This document shows positions 1 through 8,648 of a stretch of 64,000 nt of DNA, one piece after another. The DNA is from GCA-2706205 sp964215955. Its GTDB lineage: Bacteria > Bdellovibrionota > Bacteriovoracia > Bacteriovoracales > Bacteriovoracaceae. Each line of letters starts with the position of its first letter. The first letter of the stretch is position 1. The DNA is taken from positions 62,001 through 126,000 of the forward strand of contig CAXPDR010000014.1 of assembly GCA_964215955.1 (NCBI GenBank), in the 5' to 3' direction. The position numbers and the translations under genes are program-made. The notes under the pieces were generated by a model. It ran no database searches. It was not told the DNA's origin and saw nothing but the letters and a program-made list of their open reading frames with translations.

Positions 1-703
1 CATTGTTAGCTTCAAGTGAAAGTAGAATATTTTCCATGTTTACTTGAATACCAAGCGTTGTATTTGTGGCTTCTCCATAATAATTTATGATCTTACCATC
101 AAGAGCTGAGTTTTCACTTTCTAGAGTACCAAAAAAGTTATGATTGATAATATAATGACCTAAGGTAAGGAGGGTATTATCTCTTAATTTATAACTTATT
201 AAGGCCCCATAGGTTTGATTAGAAATTGTCATCTCGGAAGTTGTATCCTCATCAGTTGCTACTAGTTCGAAATCATCTCCTTCTTCGGTATTATTAACAA
301 CTTTCCCATAACCTCCCAGAAGAGCTAAAGAGAAATTACCTTTTTTAGACTCTTGTTTAGACCCACCAATGAGTTGAAGTTTTCCACCAGTCATATCTGA
401 ACCAAGACTTCCACCACTTATATGAATTAAATCAAGTGGTCCCCAGATCCCCAATTCTCCAGTTACAATCACATCAAGCAGTTCATCATCTTCATTCGCA
501 AGAATTAGCGGGTCGTCTGTATTGCTATTTCTTAAATCAACTTGAGCCATAGTTCCTGACGATACTGTGGCCAAAACCTTTCCTCTCAGTGGCAGTCCTT
601 GGGACTCGGCACTTAGATGCTTATTTACAGGGTTTCTGACCTGAATACTATGAGAGCAAGAATATAGCATCGTAAATATAAGGGGAAGAAGAAGTCCATT
701 CAT
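1..703 (-). CDS. Lipoprotein/outer-membrane-type protein, C-terminus cut by window edge
   Basis: An ATG at 701-703 opens a reading frame that stays open to base 1, giving 234 codons without a stop. The N-terminus is a lipoprotein signal (hydrophobic run ending LYSC, Cys at residue 16). The mature part has alternating polar/hydrophobic strands rich in Gly, Asn and Thr (for example GGSLGSDMTGGKLQLIGG), which looks like beta-barrel or beta-sheet surface protein. I do not recognise a family. It follows the 64-residue gene at 704-898 with no spacing (stop 704-706, start 703), so the two are almost certainly cotranscribed. The 3' end lies outside the window. Confidence 0.7.
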   Translation of the reverse strand, partial: MNGLLLPLIFTMLYSCSHSIQVRNPVNKHLSAESQGLPLRGKVLATVSSGTMAQVDLRNSNTDDPLILANEDDELLDVIVTGELGIWGPLDLIHISGGSLGSDMTGGKLQLIGGSKQESKKGNFSLALLGGYGKVVNNTEEGDDFELVATDEDTTSEMTISNQTYGALISYKLRDNTLLTLGHYIINHNFFGTLESENSALDGKIINYYGEATNTTLGIQVNMENILLSLEANN

Positions 704-898
704 CTAAGAATTACTCTTTGGAATAAATAACCTTTTTCTTTCTACTTTTGACCAGGCTTTATAAGCCTTTTCCATATTGATCTTTTGGAACTCTCTTTCT
801 TCTTCTTCCATCTTAAAGAAATCAAAAATTTGATTCATTTCTTCTTGGGTAAAAAAATCTTCATTTATTGCATCAGGGGGTGTTTGAGTTCTTTCCAT
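704..898 (-). CDS. Small acidic/charged hypothetical protein (64 aa)
   Basis: A 64-residue cytoplasmic-looking protein with many Glu, Lys and Arg residues and no signal peptide or membrane segment. A good Shine-Dalgarno (AAAGGAG, bases about 903-909 on the minus strand) precedes the ATG. It is the first gene of a minus-strand pair with the lipoprotein that starts at 703. No family recognised; the residues FFTQEEMNQIFDFF could form an amphipathic helix. Confidence rests on the ribosome-binding site and tight coupling to the next gene. Confidence 0.6.
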   Translation of the reverse strand: MERTQTPPDAINEDFFTQEEMNQIFDFFKMEEEEREFQKINMEKAYKAWSKVERKRLFIPKSNS

Positions 899-1005
899 TT
901 ATACTCCTTTATTATATTTTATTTTCTTATAAATCTTTCTTGTTTTCAATCCTGTAAACATTGTACTTTAAAGTTAAACATCTTGATTTTGTTGATTCTT
1001 GGGTG

Positions 1006-1017
1006 CTAAGTACTTAG
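1006..1017. promoter_or_regulatory. Perfect 12-bp palindrome between divergent genes
   Basis: CTAAGTACTTAG is a perfect palindrome in the intergenic space between the minus-strand gene at 704-898 and the plus-strand gene at 1070. It could be an operator; a chance palindrome is not excluded. Confidence 0.25.
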
Positions 1018-1069
1018 AAAAATGTAGAACTATTAATGCAAAATGCTCCTCAACGAGGTTTGATTTAAG

Positions 1070-1744
1070 ATGATGAGAAAATTAGATACAGGACAAAATT
1101 TTATTCTTAAATGGCTAGGATTTTGGATTGGTATTGTCGGGTCTCTAACGTTTTCCATGAAAATCTATGGGTTAACTTACGATAAAAACTATATTTTATT
1201 CAGTATATATTTTCTTGGTATGGGATTGATTGGTTTAAATATTTTTAAGGCAAAAGAACCTATTGCATTTCATCTGACAGACAGTAAGTATTTATTGTTA
1301 TTTATCATTCCTACCTTAGGTTTTTATTTCTCAACTTTTTCTGTGGAATACTTTTTTCCCCTGACGAAAGAGCAATACCTCTTTTACGAAAATATTGGAT
1401 TAGGCTTTCCTTATTTTACCTATAGGACTTTTATAACTAAGACTTCCGATATTCTCTATCAGCAAGTCATGGTTTTGATTATGGTTTTACATTTAAAAAA
1501 GCAAGGCCATACAGACATAAAGATCGTTAAAGTCTTTTCAGTTATTTTCTTCATATTACATTTACCTTTATTATTCGTTTTTGGGTGGTATGGTTTAATG
1601 TTTATTCTTCCTTGTACTATCGCTGGAGGAATTTTTTCTTTCCTCATACTCAGATATAAACAAGGGCACTTTTATTCAATAATGGTTCACCAGGGGTTTT
1701 ATTTAATTTTAGGAACTATTATGCGATTTGTTCCAATTGGCTGA
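1070..1744 (+). CDS. Multi-pass membrane protein, CPBP-like with degenerate active site
   Basis: Six or so hydrophobic segments across 224 residues. The arrangement of the C-terminal half resembles CPBP intramembrane proteases (Abi family): a polar motif before a membrane helix (SDILYQQ, about residues 126-132, where the family has EExxxR), an FxxxH-like motif (FFILH, His about 164) and a third motif in the last helix (MVHQGF, His about 206). The two Glu of motif 1 are absent, so if it belongs to the family it is probably non-catalytic. The start is one of two adjacent ATG codons. It stands alone between a divergent pair and icd. Confidence 0.6.
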   Translation: MMRKLDTGQNFILKWLGFWIGIVGSLTFSMKIYGLTYDKNYILFSIYFLGMGLIGLNIFKAKEPIAFHLTDSKYLLLFIIPTLGFYFSTFSVEYFFPLTKEQYLFYENIGLGFPYFTYRTFITKTSDILYQQVMVLIMVLHLKKQGHTDIKIVKVFSVIFFILHLPLLFVFGWYGLMFILPCTIAGGIFSFLILRYKQGHFYSIMVHQGFYLILGTIMRFVPIG

Positions 1745-1900
1745 TTGTTGCGTGTCGTCGTCTCTAAGTCACTGAATACCCATAAAATAATTTTTTACGT
1801 TTTCAATTTTAAAGAAGTTTTAATTCATAAATCATGGAAATTAGGGCATAATAGCCACGCTAAACTATTACATTAACCATTTAGATAACAGGATTGATCT

Positions 1901-4105
1901 ATGTCAAAATCAAAAATTATTTACACAAAAACTGACGAAGCTCCTGCTTTGGCCACTCAATCATTTTTGCCAATTGTTCAAGCTTTTACAGCAACAGCTG
2001 GAATTGAAATGGAGTTAAAAGATATTTCACTAGCAGGAAGAATACTTGCAAATTTCCCAGAAAATTTAAAAGAGGATCAAAAAATTGGTGATGCTTTAAC
2101 AGAGCTTGGAGAGTTAGCGAAAACTCCAGAAGCAAATATTATTAAACTTCCTAATATTTCAGCTTCTGTTCCACAACTAAAAGCTGCGATTAAAGAACTT
2201 CAAGATCATGGGTATGATGTCCCAAATTATCCTGAAGATACAGATAATGACATTAAAAAAAGATATGCAAAGGTATTGGGGTCTGCGGTTAATCCGGTTT
2301 TAAGAGAAGGTAACTCCGATAGAAGAGTTGCAGCTCCTGTTAAACAATATGCAAAAGATAATCCTCATAGAATGGGAGCTTGGACAAGCGATTCTAAAAC
2401 TCATGTCGCATCTATGGATGAAGCTGACTTTTATGGATCTGAAAAATCTTATACAACGAATTCTGCTACAGATGTGAAAATTGAATTTGTAGGAACTGAT
2501 GGAAATACAAAGACTCTTAAGGAGTCAACACCTCTCGAAGCAGGTGAAGTTATTGACTGTGCCACTATGAGTATTACTAAGCTTCGAACTTATTTTGAAA
2601 AAGAAATTTCTTCAGTTGAGCCAGGGGTTCTTTTATCTCTTCATATGAAGGCAACAATGATGAAGGTAAGTGATCCTTATATTTTTGGTCAATGTGTAGA
2701 AGTATATTACAAAGATGTTTTTGAAAAATATGCAGATGAATTTAAGGCTTTGGGTGTTAACTCTTCAAATGGTTTAGGGGATGTATATAATAAAATTAAA
2801 GGTCATGCTAAAGAGGCAGAAATTACAGCTGCGATTAATGAAGTTTACAAAACAAGACCAGCACTATCTATGGTTGACTCAGATAAAGGGATAACTAATC
2901 TTCACGTTCCTTCGGATGTTATTATTGATGCTTCAATGCCAGCAATGATTAGAAACTCTGGTCAAGTATGGGATAAAGATGGGAATACTGGCGACACAAA
3001 AGCCCTAATTCCAGATCGATCTTATGCAGGTGTTTATCAAGCGACAATCGATTTTTGTAAAAAGAATGGTGCATTTGATGTTAAAACTATGGGGAATGTC
3101 TCAAATGTTGGACTAATGGCCAAAAAGGCAGAAGAGTATGGTTCTCACGATAAGACATTTAAAGCACCTGCTAATGGAAGTGTAAAAGTTATTGATAAAA
3201 ACTCAGGTGAAACTTTAATGGAACAAGCAGTTGAGGCCGGCGATATTTTTAGAATGTGTCAAACTAAAGATGAACCAATTAAAGACTGGGTTAAGCTTGG
3301 TGTAAATAGAGCTAAAGCAACTGGAAATGCGGCCGTATTCTGGTTGGATAAGAATAGAGCTCATGATGCTGAACTAATTAAAAAGGTTGAAGCTTATTTA
3401 CCAGAGCACGATACAACTGGGCTTGAAATAAAAATACTAGATGCAACAGCAGCTTGTGAATATACACTTGAAAGAGTTAAAGCTGGACAGGATACTATCT
3501 CTGTCACCGGTAACGTTTTAAGAGATTATTTAACAGACCTTTTTCCTATTTTAGAGCTTGGGACTTCTGCTAAAATGTTATCAATTGTTCCACTTCTTAA
3601 GGGAGGAGGACTATTTGAAACAGGAGCAGGGGGATCGGCGCCTAAACATGTTCAACAATTTACTGAGGAAAATCACCTGCGTTGGGATTCATTAGGTGAA
3701 TTCTTAGCCCTTCAAGTTTCCGTTGAGGATCTTGCTCAAAAAACTGGAAATACTAGGGCATCTGTACTTGCAAAGGCCTTAGATATTGCAAATGGTAAAT
3801 TCTTAAAACAAGATAAGTCACCATCGAGAAAAGTTGGAGAGCTAGATAATCGAGGTTCTCATTTCTACTTAGCGATGTATTGGGCTGAAGCTCTAGCTTC
3901 TCAAAATGAAGACTCTGAACTTAAAGATAAGTTTACTAAAGTTGCAGGTGAGCTCGAAGCAAATGAAGGTAAAATCGTAGACGAATTAAATGGTGCTCAA
4001 GGTGTAAAAGTAGACATGGGTGGATATTATCAGCCATCTGATGAACTTGTTTCCAAAGCGATGAGGCCAAGTAGTACTTTGAATACAATTATAGACTCAA
4101 TATAA
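1901..4105 (+). CDS. icd: NADP-dependent isocitrate dehydrogenase, monomeric type
   Basis: Oxidatively decarboxylates isocitrate to 2-oxoglutarate with NADP in the TCA cycle. The 734-residue length and the opening (SKIIYTKTDEAPALATQSFLP, then AFTATAGIEMELKDISLAGRIL) are characteristic of the monomeric IDH-II family, which is about 740 residues and unrelated in length to the dimeric enzyme. Internal blocks such as KGGGLFETGAGGSAPKH and DNRGSHFYLAMYWAEALA are also typical. Single-gene unit with its own strong intrinsic terminator just downstream. Cytoplasmic, housekeeping. Confidence 0.97.
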   Translation: MSKSKIIYTKTDEAPALATQSFLPIVQAFTATAGIEMELKDISLAGRILANFPENLKEDQKIGDALTELGELAKTPEANIIKLPNISASVPQLKAAIKELQDHGYDVPNYPEDTDNDIKKRYAKVLGSAVNPVLREGNSDRRVAAPVKQYAKDNPHRMGAWTSDSKTHVASMDEADFYGSEKSYTTNSATDVKIEFVGTDGNTKTLKESTPLEAGEVIDCATMSITKLRTYFEKEISSVEPGVLLSLHMKATMMKVSDPYIFGQCVEVYYKDVFEKYADEFKALGVNSSNGLGDVYNKIKGHAKEAEITAAINEVYKTRPALSMVDSDKGITNLHVPSDVIIDASMPAMIRNSGQVWDKDGNTGDTKALIPDRSYAGVYQATIDFCKKNGAFDVKTMGNVSNVGLMAKKAEEYGSHDKTFKAPANGSVKVIDKNSGETLMEQAVEAGDIFRMCQTKDEPIKDWVKLGVNRAKATGNAAVFWLDKNRAHDAELIKKVEAYLPEHDTTGLEIKILDATAACEYTLERVKAGQDTISVTGNVLRDYLTDLFPILELGTSAKMLSIVPLLKGGGLFETGAGGSAPKHVQQFTEENHLRWDSLGEFLALQVSVEDLAQKTGNTRASVLAKALDIANGKFLKQDKSPSRKVGELDNRGSHFYLAMYWAEALASQNEDSELKDKFTKVAGELEANEGKIVDELNGAQGVKVDMGGYYQPSDELVSKAMRPSSTLNTIIDSI

Positions 4106-4108
4106 TAA

Positions 4109-4138
4109 AAAAGGGAGGTTTGAAGCCTCCCTTTTTTA
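4109..4138 (+). terminator. Intrinsic terminator of icd
   Basis: AAGGGAGG and CCTCCCTT form a perfect 8-bp stem with a 7-base loop (4111-4133), followed by a T run, 6 bases after the icd stop codon. Confidence 0.93.
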
Positions 4139-4228
4139 TTTCTTAATTTTCCTTATTTTTGTTCTTTCTCATAAACTTTTTCCTCATAAGTCCGAAAAAT
4201 AATCATAACAACTTTTTAGGGGTATTTT

Positions 4229-4342
4229 ATGATTAGCTTATTAGCAGCGGCCATTGCATTCACAGCTTTCTTTAATACTGTAGGATCTTTAGAGGATAAA
4301 CCTAAAAAGAAAAGCCATATAGTAAGAACCGCTAGTAGGTAA
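4229..4342 (+). CDS. Very small secreted or membrane peptide (37 aa)
   Basis: ATG at 4229 opens 37 codons: a hydrophobic stretch (ISLLAAAIAFTAFF) followed by a basic tail (KPKKKSH). An AGGGG at 4218-4222 lies 6 bases upstream of the ATG. The shape is that of a signal-peptide or single-span micro-protein. It ends 4 bases before the convergent gene at 4347. No family recognised and chance cannot be excluded at this length. Confidence 0.4.
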   Translation: MISLLAAAIAFTAFFNTVGSLEDKPKKKSHIVRTASR

Positions 4343-4346
4343 GCGC

Positions 4347-4829
4347 TTAGTATTGATCATAGTTATAGTTTTCTAACATATCTGTTGCCTGATCCATCTG
4401 TGACTCTTGCATTCTTTGATCAAAGCGTGACTGTCCTTGTGCAAATTCAGCATTAAGATCAGCTAAGTCTTGCTTTATAATTCTATCATCAATTTGTTCT
4501 AGGGCTTTATTTAACTCTGGACCTATCTCATCTGGTCTGATTGGTAATTTTGATACTTGTCCAACATAACAAGTTCGCTCTTTACCAGCATCTAAGTTTT
4601 TACAAACCTGTCTTATCTGCTTATCTTTTTGAGCTAGGTCTTCAATCATGGCATCTAAGTCTCCATTATACTTTCCAGAGTTTAGTGCTTTTTTAAACCT
4701 TTCAGATGTTTTAGGAATTACCAAATGACTATTGTCTTTTGCTATTTCCATTCTTCTTTGCTCTAATTCCATATTAGCGAATACACCTGTAGATGCAATC
4801 ATTAAAGTAATTAAAAATGTGTTTCTCAT
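4347..4829 (-). CDS. Secreted hypothetical protein (160 aa)
   Basis: N-terminal signal peptide (MRNTFLITLMIASTGVFA, cleavage after about residue 18) followed by a charged, helix-rich mature protein ending in a Gln/Met/Asp-rich tail (RMQESQMDQATDML). Two ATG codons are available at 4835 and 4829. The AAGGA ribosome-binding sequence abuts the first but lies 6 bases before the second, so I take 4829. Two Cys (QVCKNLD, RTCYVG) could form a disulfide. It follows the 97-residue secreted protein by about 10 bases, likely one operon. No family recognised. Confidence 0.7.
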   Translation of the reverse strand: MRNTFLITLMIASTGVFANMELEQRRMEIAKDNSHLVIPKTSERFKKALNSGKYNGDLDAMIEDLAQKDKQIRQVCKNLDAGKERTCYVGQVSKLPIRPDEIGPELNKALEQIDDRIIKQDLADLNAEFAQGQSRFDQRMQESQMDQATDMLENYNYDQY

Positions 4830-4838
4830 TGTCATTCC

Positions 4839-5132
4839 TTAGTTACAGTTTCTATTTTTAATTAAATCGTTTACATTTCCAATAACAACATCAACGCAGT
4901 AAAAACCATCTGAATTTAAAATAATGATTTCATTTAATTCAGGGTTATCAGTAAGAATTTGTTTTTCAAGTGTCGTTTCATAACACGCAGTCTTTTCTTC
5001 TTCTAATGTTGATGGTAATAGTTTAGTTGGGTATGTATTAATAATTTCTTCTGAACGCGGACATGGCTCTAACGGAGTTGCACTAACATAACCCGACAAA
5101 CAAACTAGTGTAAATAGTAATAGATTTTTCAT
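4839..5132 (-). CDS. Secreted Cys-containing hypothetical protein (97 aa)
   Basis: Signal peptide (MKNLLLFTLVCLSGYVSA) with a predicted cleavage around residue 18, then a short mature domain with four Cys (CPRSEE, ACYETT, FYCVDV, NRNCN), suggesting two disulfides outside the cytoplasm. Preceded by AAGGAAG. First gene of a two-gene minus-strand unit with the secreted protein at 4347-4829. No family recognised. Confidence 0.7.
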   Translation of the reverse strand: MKNLLLFTLVCLSGYVSATPLEPCPRSEEIINTYPTKLLPSTLEEEKTACYETTLEKQILTDNPELNEIIILNSDGFYCVDVVIGNVNDLIKNRNCN

Positions 5133-5306
5133 AAACTTCCTTTTATTCTTTTTTTATTTATTCTGCCTGATTTGTGGTTTGGGTTTTTAAAAATATTGGA
5201 ATTTGGAACAATTTTCATGGTGTAAAAAACTTGATCAATGCTTGCCTAAGTATGTAAAGACCATCAAAATATATATGGTAAATGATTGTTTATTCAGGAG
5301 TTTGTT

Positions 5307-5870
5307 ATGGATGATATTAATTATGGGCCTTTAAGGTTTTTAGTTGGAACTTGGGAAAGTGATGGATTTTTGGGCAAAAATAGGGCCCCTGATCCAAGTC
5401 GACAAGTGGAAAATACCAAGTTTAGGCAGCAAATGATTTTTGAACCTATTGGGGAAGTAGAAAACCATGAACAAATGCTTTATGCTCTTAGATATCACAC
5501 TAAAGCTTGGGAAGAAGGTGATGATGAAGAGCCTTTTCATGAAGAAGTTGGTTACTTTATTTGGGATAAAACTCGTAGAGAAGTGATGAAAAGCTTTATT
5601 GTTCCAAGAGGAATTGCTGTTAATGCAGGAGGAGTCGCTGATATTAACGCTATTGAATTTAGTATGAAAGCGGAATTGGGATCACCGATTTTTGGAATAT
5701 GTTCTAATCCTTTCTTAGACGAAGAATTTAAGACTTTAAGTTATGATATTTCCTTTAAGTTTAATGAAGATGGTGACCTTGAGTACGAGGAAAACACTAG
5801 AATTAAAATGAAAGGACAAGATCAGATTTTTGATCACACCGAGAGCAATATTTTAAAAAAAGTTAAATAA
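5307..5870 (+). CDS. Nitrobindin-like heme-binding beta-barrel protein
   Basis: Matches the FABP-like/THAP4 heme-binding (nitrobindin) family: near the N-terminus GPLRFLVGTWESDG (GTW at about residues 14-16), a central EEVGYFIWDKTRREVMKSF segment, and a C-terminal FDHTESNILKKV in which the His (about 177) aligns with the proximal heme ligand of nitrobindins. Such proteins are small 10-strand barrels binding ferric heme and reacting with NO or peroxynitrite. An upstream in-frame TTG at 5286 is possible, but AGGAG (5296-5300) sits at the right distance from ATG 5307. Cytoplasmic; the heme role is inferred from family. Confidence 0.8.
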   Translation: MDDINYGPLRFLVGTWESDGFLGKNRAPDPSRQVENTKFRQQMIFEPIGEVENHEQMLYALRYHTKAWEEGDDEEPFHEEVGYFIWDKTRREVMKSFIVPRGIAVNAGGVADINAIEFSMKAELGSPIFGICSNPFLDEEFKTLSYDISFKFNEDGDLEYEENTRIKMKGQDQIFDHTESNILKKVK

Positions 5871-5881
5871 GTAGCAATTCG

Positions 5882-6940
5882 TTATAAAGTTAAGGCAGAT
5901 AATATTACAGGAGCATCGACTTTAGGTATTTGCTTCTGTGAAATATTGTACATGGTCGCATCAATTGTTATCTGAGGTAATAGTTTACTGAGGTGCTTTT
6001 TTAAGGCTTTGTCATTATGGCAAAATATGAAAACATCGCCGTTTTTTAAAATCCGTTTACTATATAACTGTTTTAACAATACTTTAATCAAATGACTTTT
6101 TTGGTAATGAGAAGAAACAATTAATTGAGTTGTATAAACCCATGGGATTTTCTTTGTATAATCTACTCCAAAAAAAAGTTTACTAAAATAAAACATCCTT
6201 TTAATGAAGCTATTTTGAGGATATAAAAATATTTTTCTATGTTCAGGTTTCTTTAAAGAAATAAAGCCTATAACTTTTTTTCCGTCTAACATTGCATAAG
6301 CTTGCTCTTGTTCATCAATAGAGTGAGTAAAGATGGAACTCTTTTTGTATTCTCGTAAAAACTTTTCTAATTGAGCCTTAGGTATTTCTTCTTTAGGGAC
6401 TAATTCATATTGGAGCCTAATGAACTTTAATAGGGGATTTATAATGATTGTTTCGCTAGAGTAATCAAAATATTCATTATAATTTAAATTACTTCGTTTA
6501 GAACATAATGAGTGAATTGCATCTTTGTTGGATTTTAATATGGCCGTAAAGCATTCTTTATCAAGTTTTTCCAAAAAACTCTGATAAAAAAGTCGAAACT
6601 TTGCTTTTACTTTTCGATCAATGTTTTTTTTCATTCTAAGATCTGAAGTGTAATAAACCGTTTTTAGTTCTCCATTTTCGATGATGTTAATTTCGCTTGC
6701 GGCACAAAATATTGATCTTGAGGTATCAGTAATGATGACTGGTTTATGATTACATTCTGAGAAAGAAGCTTCGATATCAGGTTTTCTAGAATAAAAAATT
6801 TCTCCAATCCCATTTACCTTCATTCCCTCTGCTTCTATCAATTCTTGAAGCTCTGGATAATCAGATTGGTCAGCGACTTTCATAAAAGGAAACTCTTCAC
6901 AAGTTTTGCTTAGGAAATTATAAAGAGGAGACTGCATCAT
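5882..6940 (-). CDS. GNAT-fold-like acyltransferase, third gene of acyltransferase operon
   Basis: About 352 residues with no signal peptide or membrane span. The C-terminal half (about residue 190 on) has the look of a GNAT fold: a QAYAMLDGKKVIGFISLKK strand pair, then VYTTQLIVSSHYQKSHLIKVLLKQLY, which resembles the GNAT motif A strand plus helix. The N-terminal half also contains a GNAT-like strand/helix succession but is not clearly recognisable. The gene overlaps the preceding condensation-like gene by about 23 bases. The start is uncertain: GTG at 6949, ATG at 6940 or ATG at 6937, none with a convincing ribosome-binding site, so translational coupling is likely. Function unknown; acyl transfer is inferred from fold resemblance and neighbours. 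Confidence 0.6.
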   Translation of the reverse strand: MMQSPLYNFLSKTCEEFPFMKVADQSDYPELQELIEAEGMKVNGIGEIFYSRKPDIEASFSECNHKPVIITDTSRSIFCAASEINIIENGELKTVYYTSDLRMKKNIDRKVKAKFRLFYQSFLEKLDKECFTAILKSNKDAIHSLCSKRSNLNYNEYFDYSSETIIINPLLKFIRLQYELVPKEEIPKAQLEKFLREYKKSSIFTHSIDEQEQAYAMLDGKKVIGFISLKKPEHRKIFLYPQNSFIKRMFYFSKLFFGVDYTKKIPWVYTTQLIVSSHYQKSHLIKVLLKQLYSKRILKNGDVFIFCHNDKALKKHLSKLLPQITIDATMYNISQKQIPKVDAPVILSALTL

Positions 6941-7832
6941 TGATTTCACTAATTGCTTTTTCGGCTAAAGTTTTATCTAGGGTGTTATGGATAGATAGGG
7001 TTATGTAAAAACGGCCATTGTAGGTGTAAAGTGCTACTGCTATCGGCCTATGATATCTTGCTGGTGCATAGGCATGTAGTTCTTCAAGTTTAGAGTCACC
7101 TTTTATATCTCCGATATGAGAAATAGAGCCAAGCCATGCTGTATCTTCTTTGCTGAGTTCTTTTTTAGTCAAGTTTGTAATTATTCTTCTTCCTAATAGT
7201 AAACCAAATTTAGCTAAATAGTAACGTCCCCAATATTCGCCATGTTTTAATTTATAAAAGTATTTAGCTCTTAAGGTTTTTGGTGTGTCTTCCTGAGTAA
7301 CATTAATTCCAATAAAGCTTGCTTGAAGTCCATCATCATTGGAAGTTCTAACTGGAATCATCCACCTGGACTCGTTTCCATCAGAAAAGTACTTACTCGT
7401 TATTTTAGCTATAATATCCAGTACAGTGTGGAGTGCAGGACTTCTTTTTAAATCAAAGATTAAAGTCTTTTGAAGACAGGAATATCCCGTTTTTTCAGTA
7501 TTAAATCTTTTTATAGGTTGATGCTTGTTTTTTTCCGAATTAAAAAACAATGAAATTGTCTTTAATTTATTTTTTGGTTTTAAAATTTTATATTCTTTAA
7601 ACTTTAGATTCAGATTTTCTTTTCTGCTTAATAACTTGAGAGCATCAAAGCCATCATGTAGTGAATGTAAAGTTTGGAAAGATTTAATTTTTCCATCAAT
7701 TTTTGTATCTATATTTATATAGATTGGTCCAGTAATTTCATGAATTGCTGTAAAGTATAAACCAAGCTTATACTTTGGATTCCAAGGGTCCGCTAAATAT
7801 TCCTGGCATTCCTTTTCATCAATAGGTGTCAT
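6918..7832 (-). CDS. Condensation/wax-synthase-like CoA-dependent acyltransferase
   Basis: About 304 residues. It carries an HxxxDG motif (HSLHDG, within TLHSLHDGFDALKLL), the catalytic signature of the CoA-dependent acyltransferase superfamily (NRPS condensation domains, WS/DGAT, chloramphenicol acetyltransferase). Downstream WMIPVRTSND and a later AWLGSISHIG segment fit the bridging regions that follow in this fold, and the end (YNGRFYITLSIHNTLDKTLAEK) resembles the family's C-terminal strand. An upstream TTG at 7913 would overlap the previous gene by 77 bases; ATG at 7832, 4 bases after that gene's stop, is better. It sits between two GNAT-like genes in one operon. Confidence 0.65.
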   Translation of the reverse strand: MTPIDEKECQEYLADPWNPKYKLGLYFTAIHEITGPIYINIDTKIDGKIKSFQTLHSLHDGFDALKLLSRKENLNLKFKEYKILKPKNKLKTISLFFNSEKNKHQPIKRFNTEKTGYSCLQKTLIFDLKRSPALHTVLDIIAKITSKYFSDGNESRWMIPVRTSNDDGLQASFIGINVTQEDTPKTLRAKYFYKLKHGEYWGRYYLAKFGLLLGRRIITNLTKKELSKEDTAWLGSISHIGDIKGDSKLEELHAYAPARYHRPIAVALYTYNGRFYITLSIHNTLDKTLAEKAISEINDAVSSL

Positions 7833-7836
7833 GGCC

Positions 7837-8448
7837 TTACTTACTCCAATGAGTTCTAAAGTGGAAGATATTGTGGAAGTACATTTTTCTGCTGAAAAAA
7901 TACTTACTTGCAAAATGCAAACAACCGTAAATAGGTAAATATTTTATTTTCTTTTTGCAAGCAATCTCAACTGATTCGTAAGATTCACCTGAGTTTCCTT
8001 CCAGTTGCTTCACTTTTCCTTCGTATAATACTTTCGGATTTGCAAGTGAATACAGCGCCTTCAGTTTTTTGTTGCTTAAAGTATATGCATAGACAAAATA
8101 GTCCTTATCTTTTTGAGCTGATAAGTCTTTCGATATTTGCAACCAGAAAAATGCAGATAATTTTCCAACTCGTAAGCTTGGATCTAACCATAAACCTGTT
8201 ATTTCAAATATTCTATTTATGTCCAAGTTTTCTTTTGTTTGATCTGGAATTGATCTTAGGACCCGTGAAATATGGCCATCGGCTAAGACATAGCCCCCAA
8301 TGATTTTTCCATTCTCATCTTTAAATGCTCTTATGAATGATTCATCAAAGTAGTTGAATGGAAATTCTACTTTAATTAATTCACAAGCTCTTTTGTGAAA
8401 ACTGACTTTATCCATATGATCAGTTAGTACTAGGCTTTCAATTTTCAT
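7837..8448 (-). CDS. GNAT/autoinducer-synthase-like acyltransferase, first gene of acyltransferase operon
   Basis: 203 residues. A strand pattern FKDENGKIIGGYVLAD followed by EITGLWLDPSLRVGKLSAFFWLQISKDL resembles long GNAT/FeeM-like N-acyltransferases and LuxI-type synthases, where a D..G.I.GG strand pair is followed by an E-[IV]-[ST] strand and an Arg-Gly cofactor loop. The assignment is by pattern, not by confident homology. GGGAG precedes the ATG. It heads a minus-strand operon with the condensation-like and second GNAT-like genes, with a palindromic site about 70 bases upstream. Confidence 0.6.
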   Translation of the reverse strand: MKIESLVLTDHMDKVSFHKRACELIKVEFPFNYFDESFIRAFKDENGKIIGGYVLADGHISRVLRSIPDQTKENLDINRIFEITGLWLDPSLRVGKLSAFFWLQISKDLSAQKDKDYFVYAYTLSNKKLKALYSLANPKVLYEGKVKQLEGNSGESYESVEIACKKKIKYLPIYGCLHFASKYFFSRKMYFHNIFHFRTHWSK

Positions 8449-8518
8449 AATTACTCCCTCTCTAGCTTCATGCTTTTGTCACTGTAACTATTTCTCTTCC
8501 CAATAAATGTGTATCAAA

Positions 8519-8532
8519 TTTGCTTAAGCAAA
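8519..8532. promoter_or_regulatory. Perfect 14-bp palindrome upstream of acyltransferase operon
   Basis: TTTGCTTAAGCAAA is a perfect palindrome 71 bases upstream of the first acyltransferase start codon. On the minus strand a TTGATA follows immediately and could be a -35 box, placing the palindrome just upstream of it, where activators of the LuxR type bind. The regulator is not in the window. Confidence 0.4.
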
Positions 8533-8648
8533 GCATTAAGTTTTTTTAATAGTTTTCTTACATAGAGTGCGCGATGTGTAAGATCCGTTTTTTCGGGTGT
8601 TTACATGACATTAATCACTTTTTTTAAATGAGTATCAGTTTAAATTTC

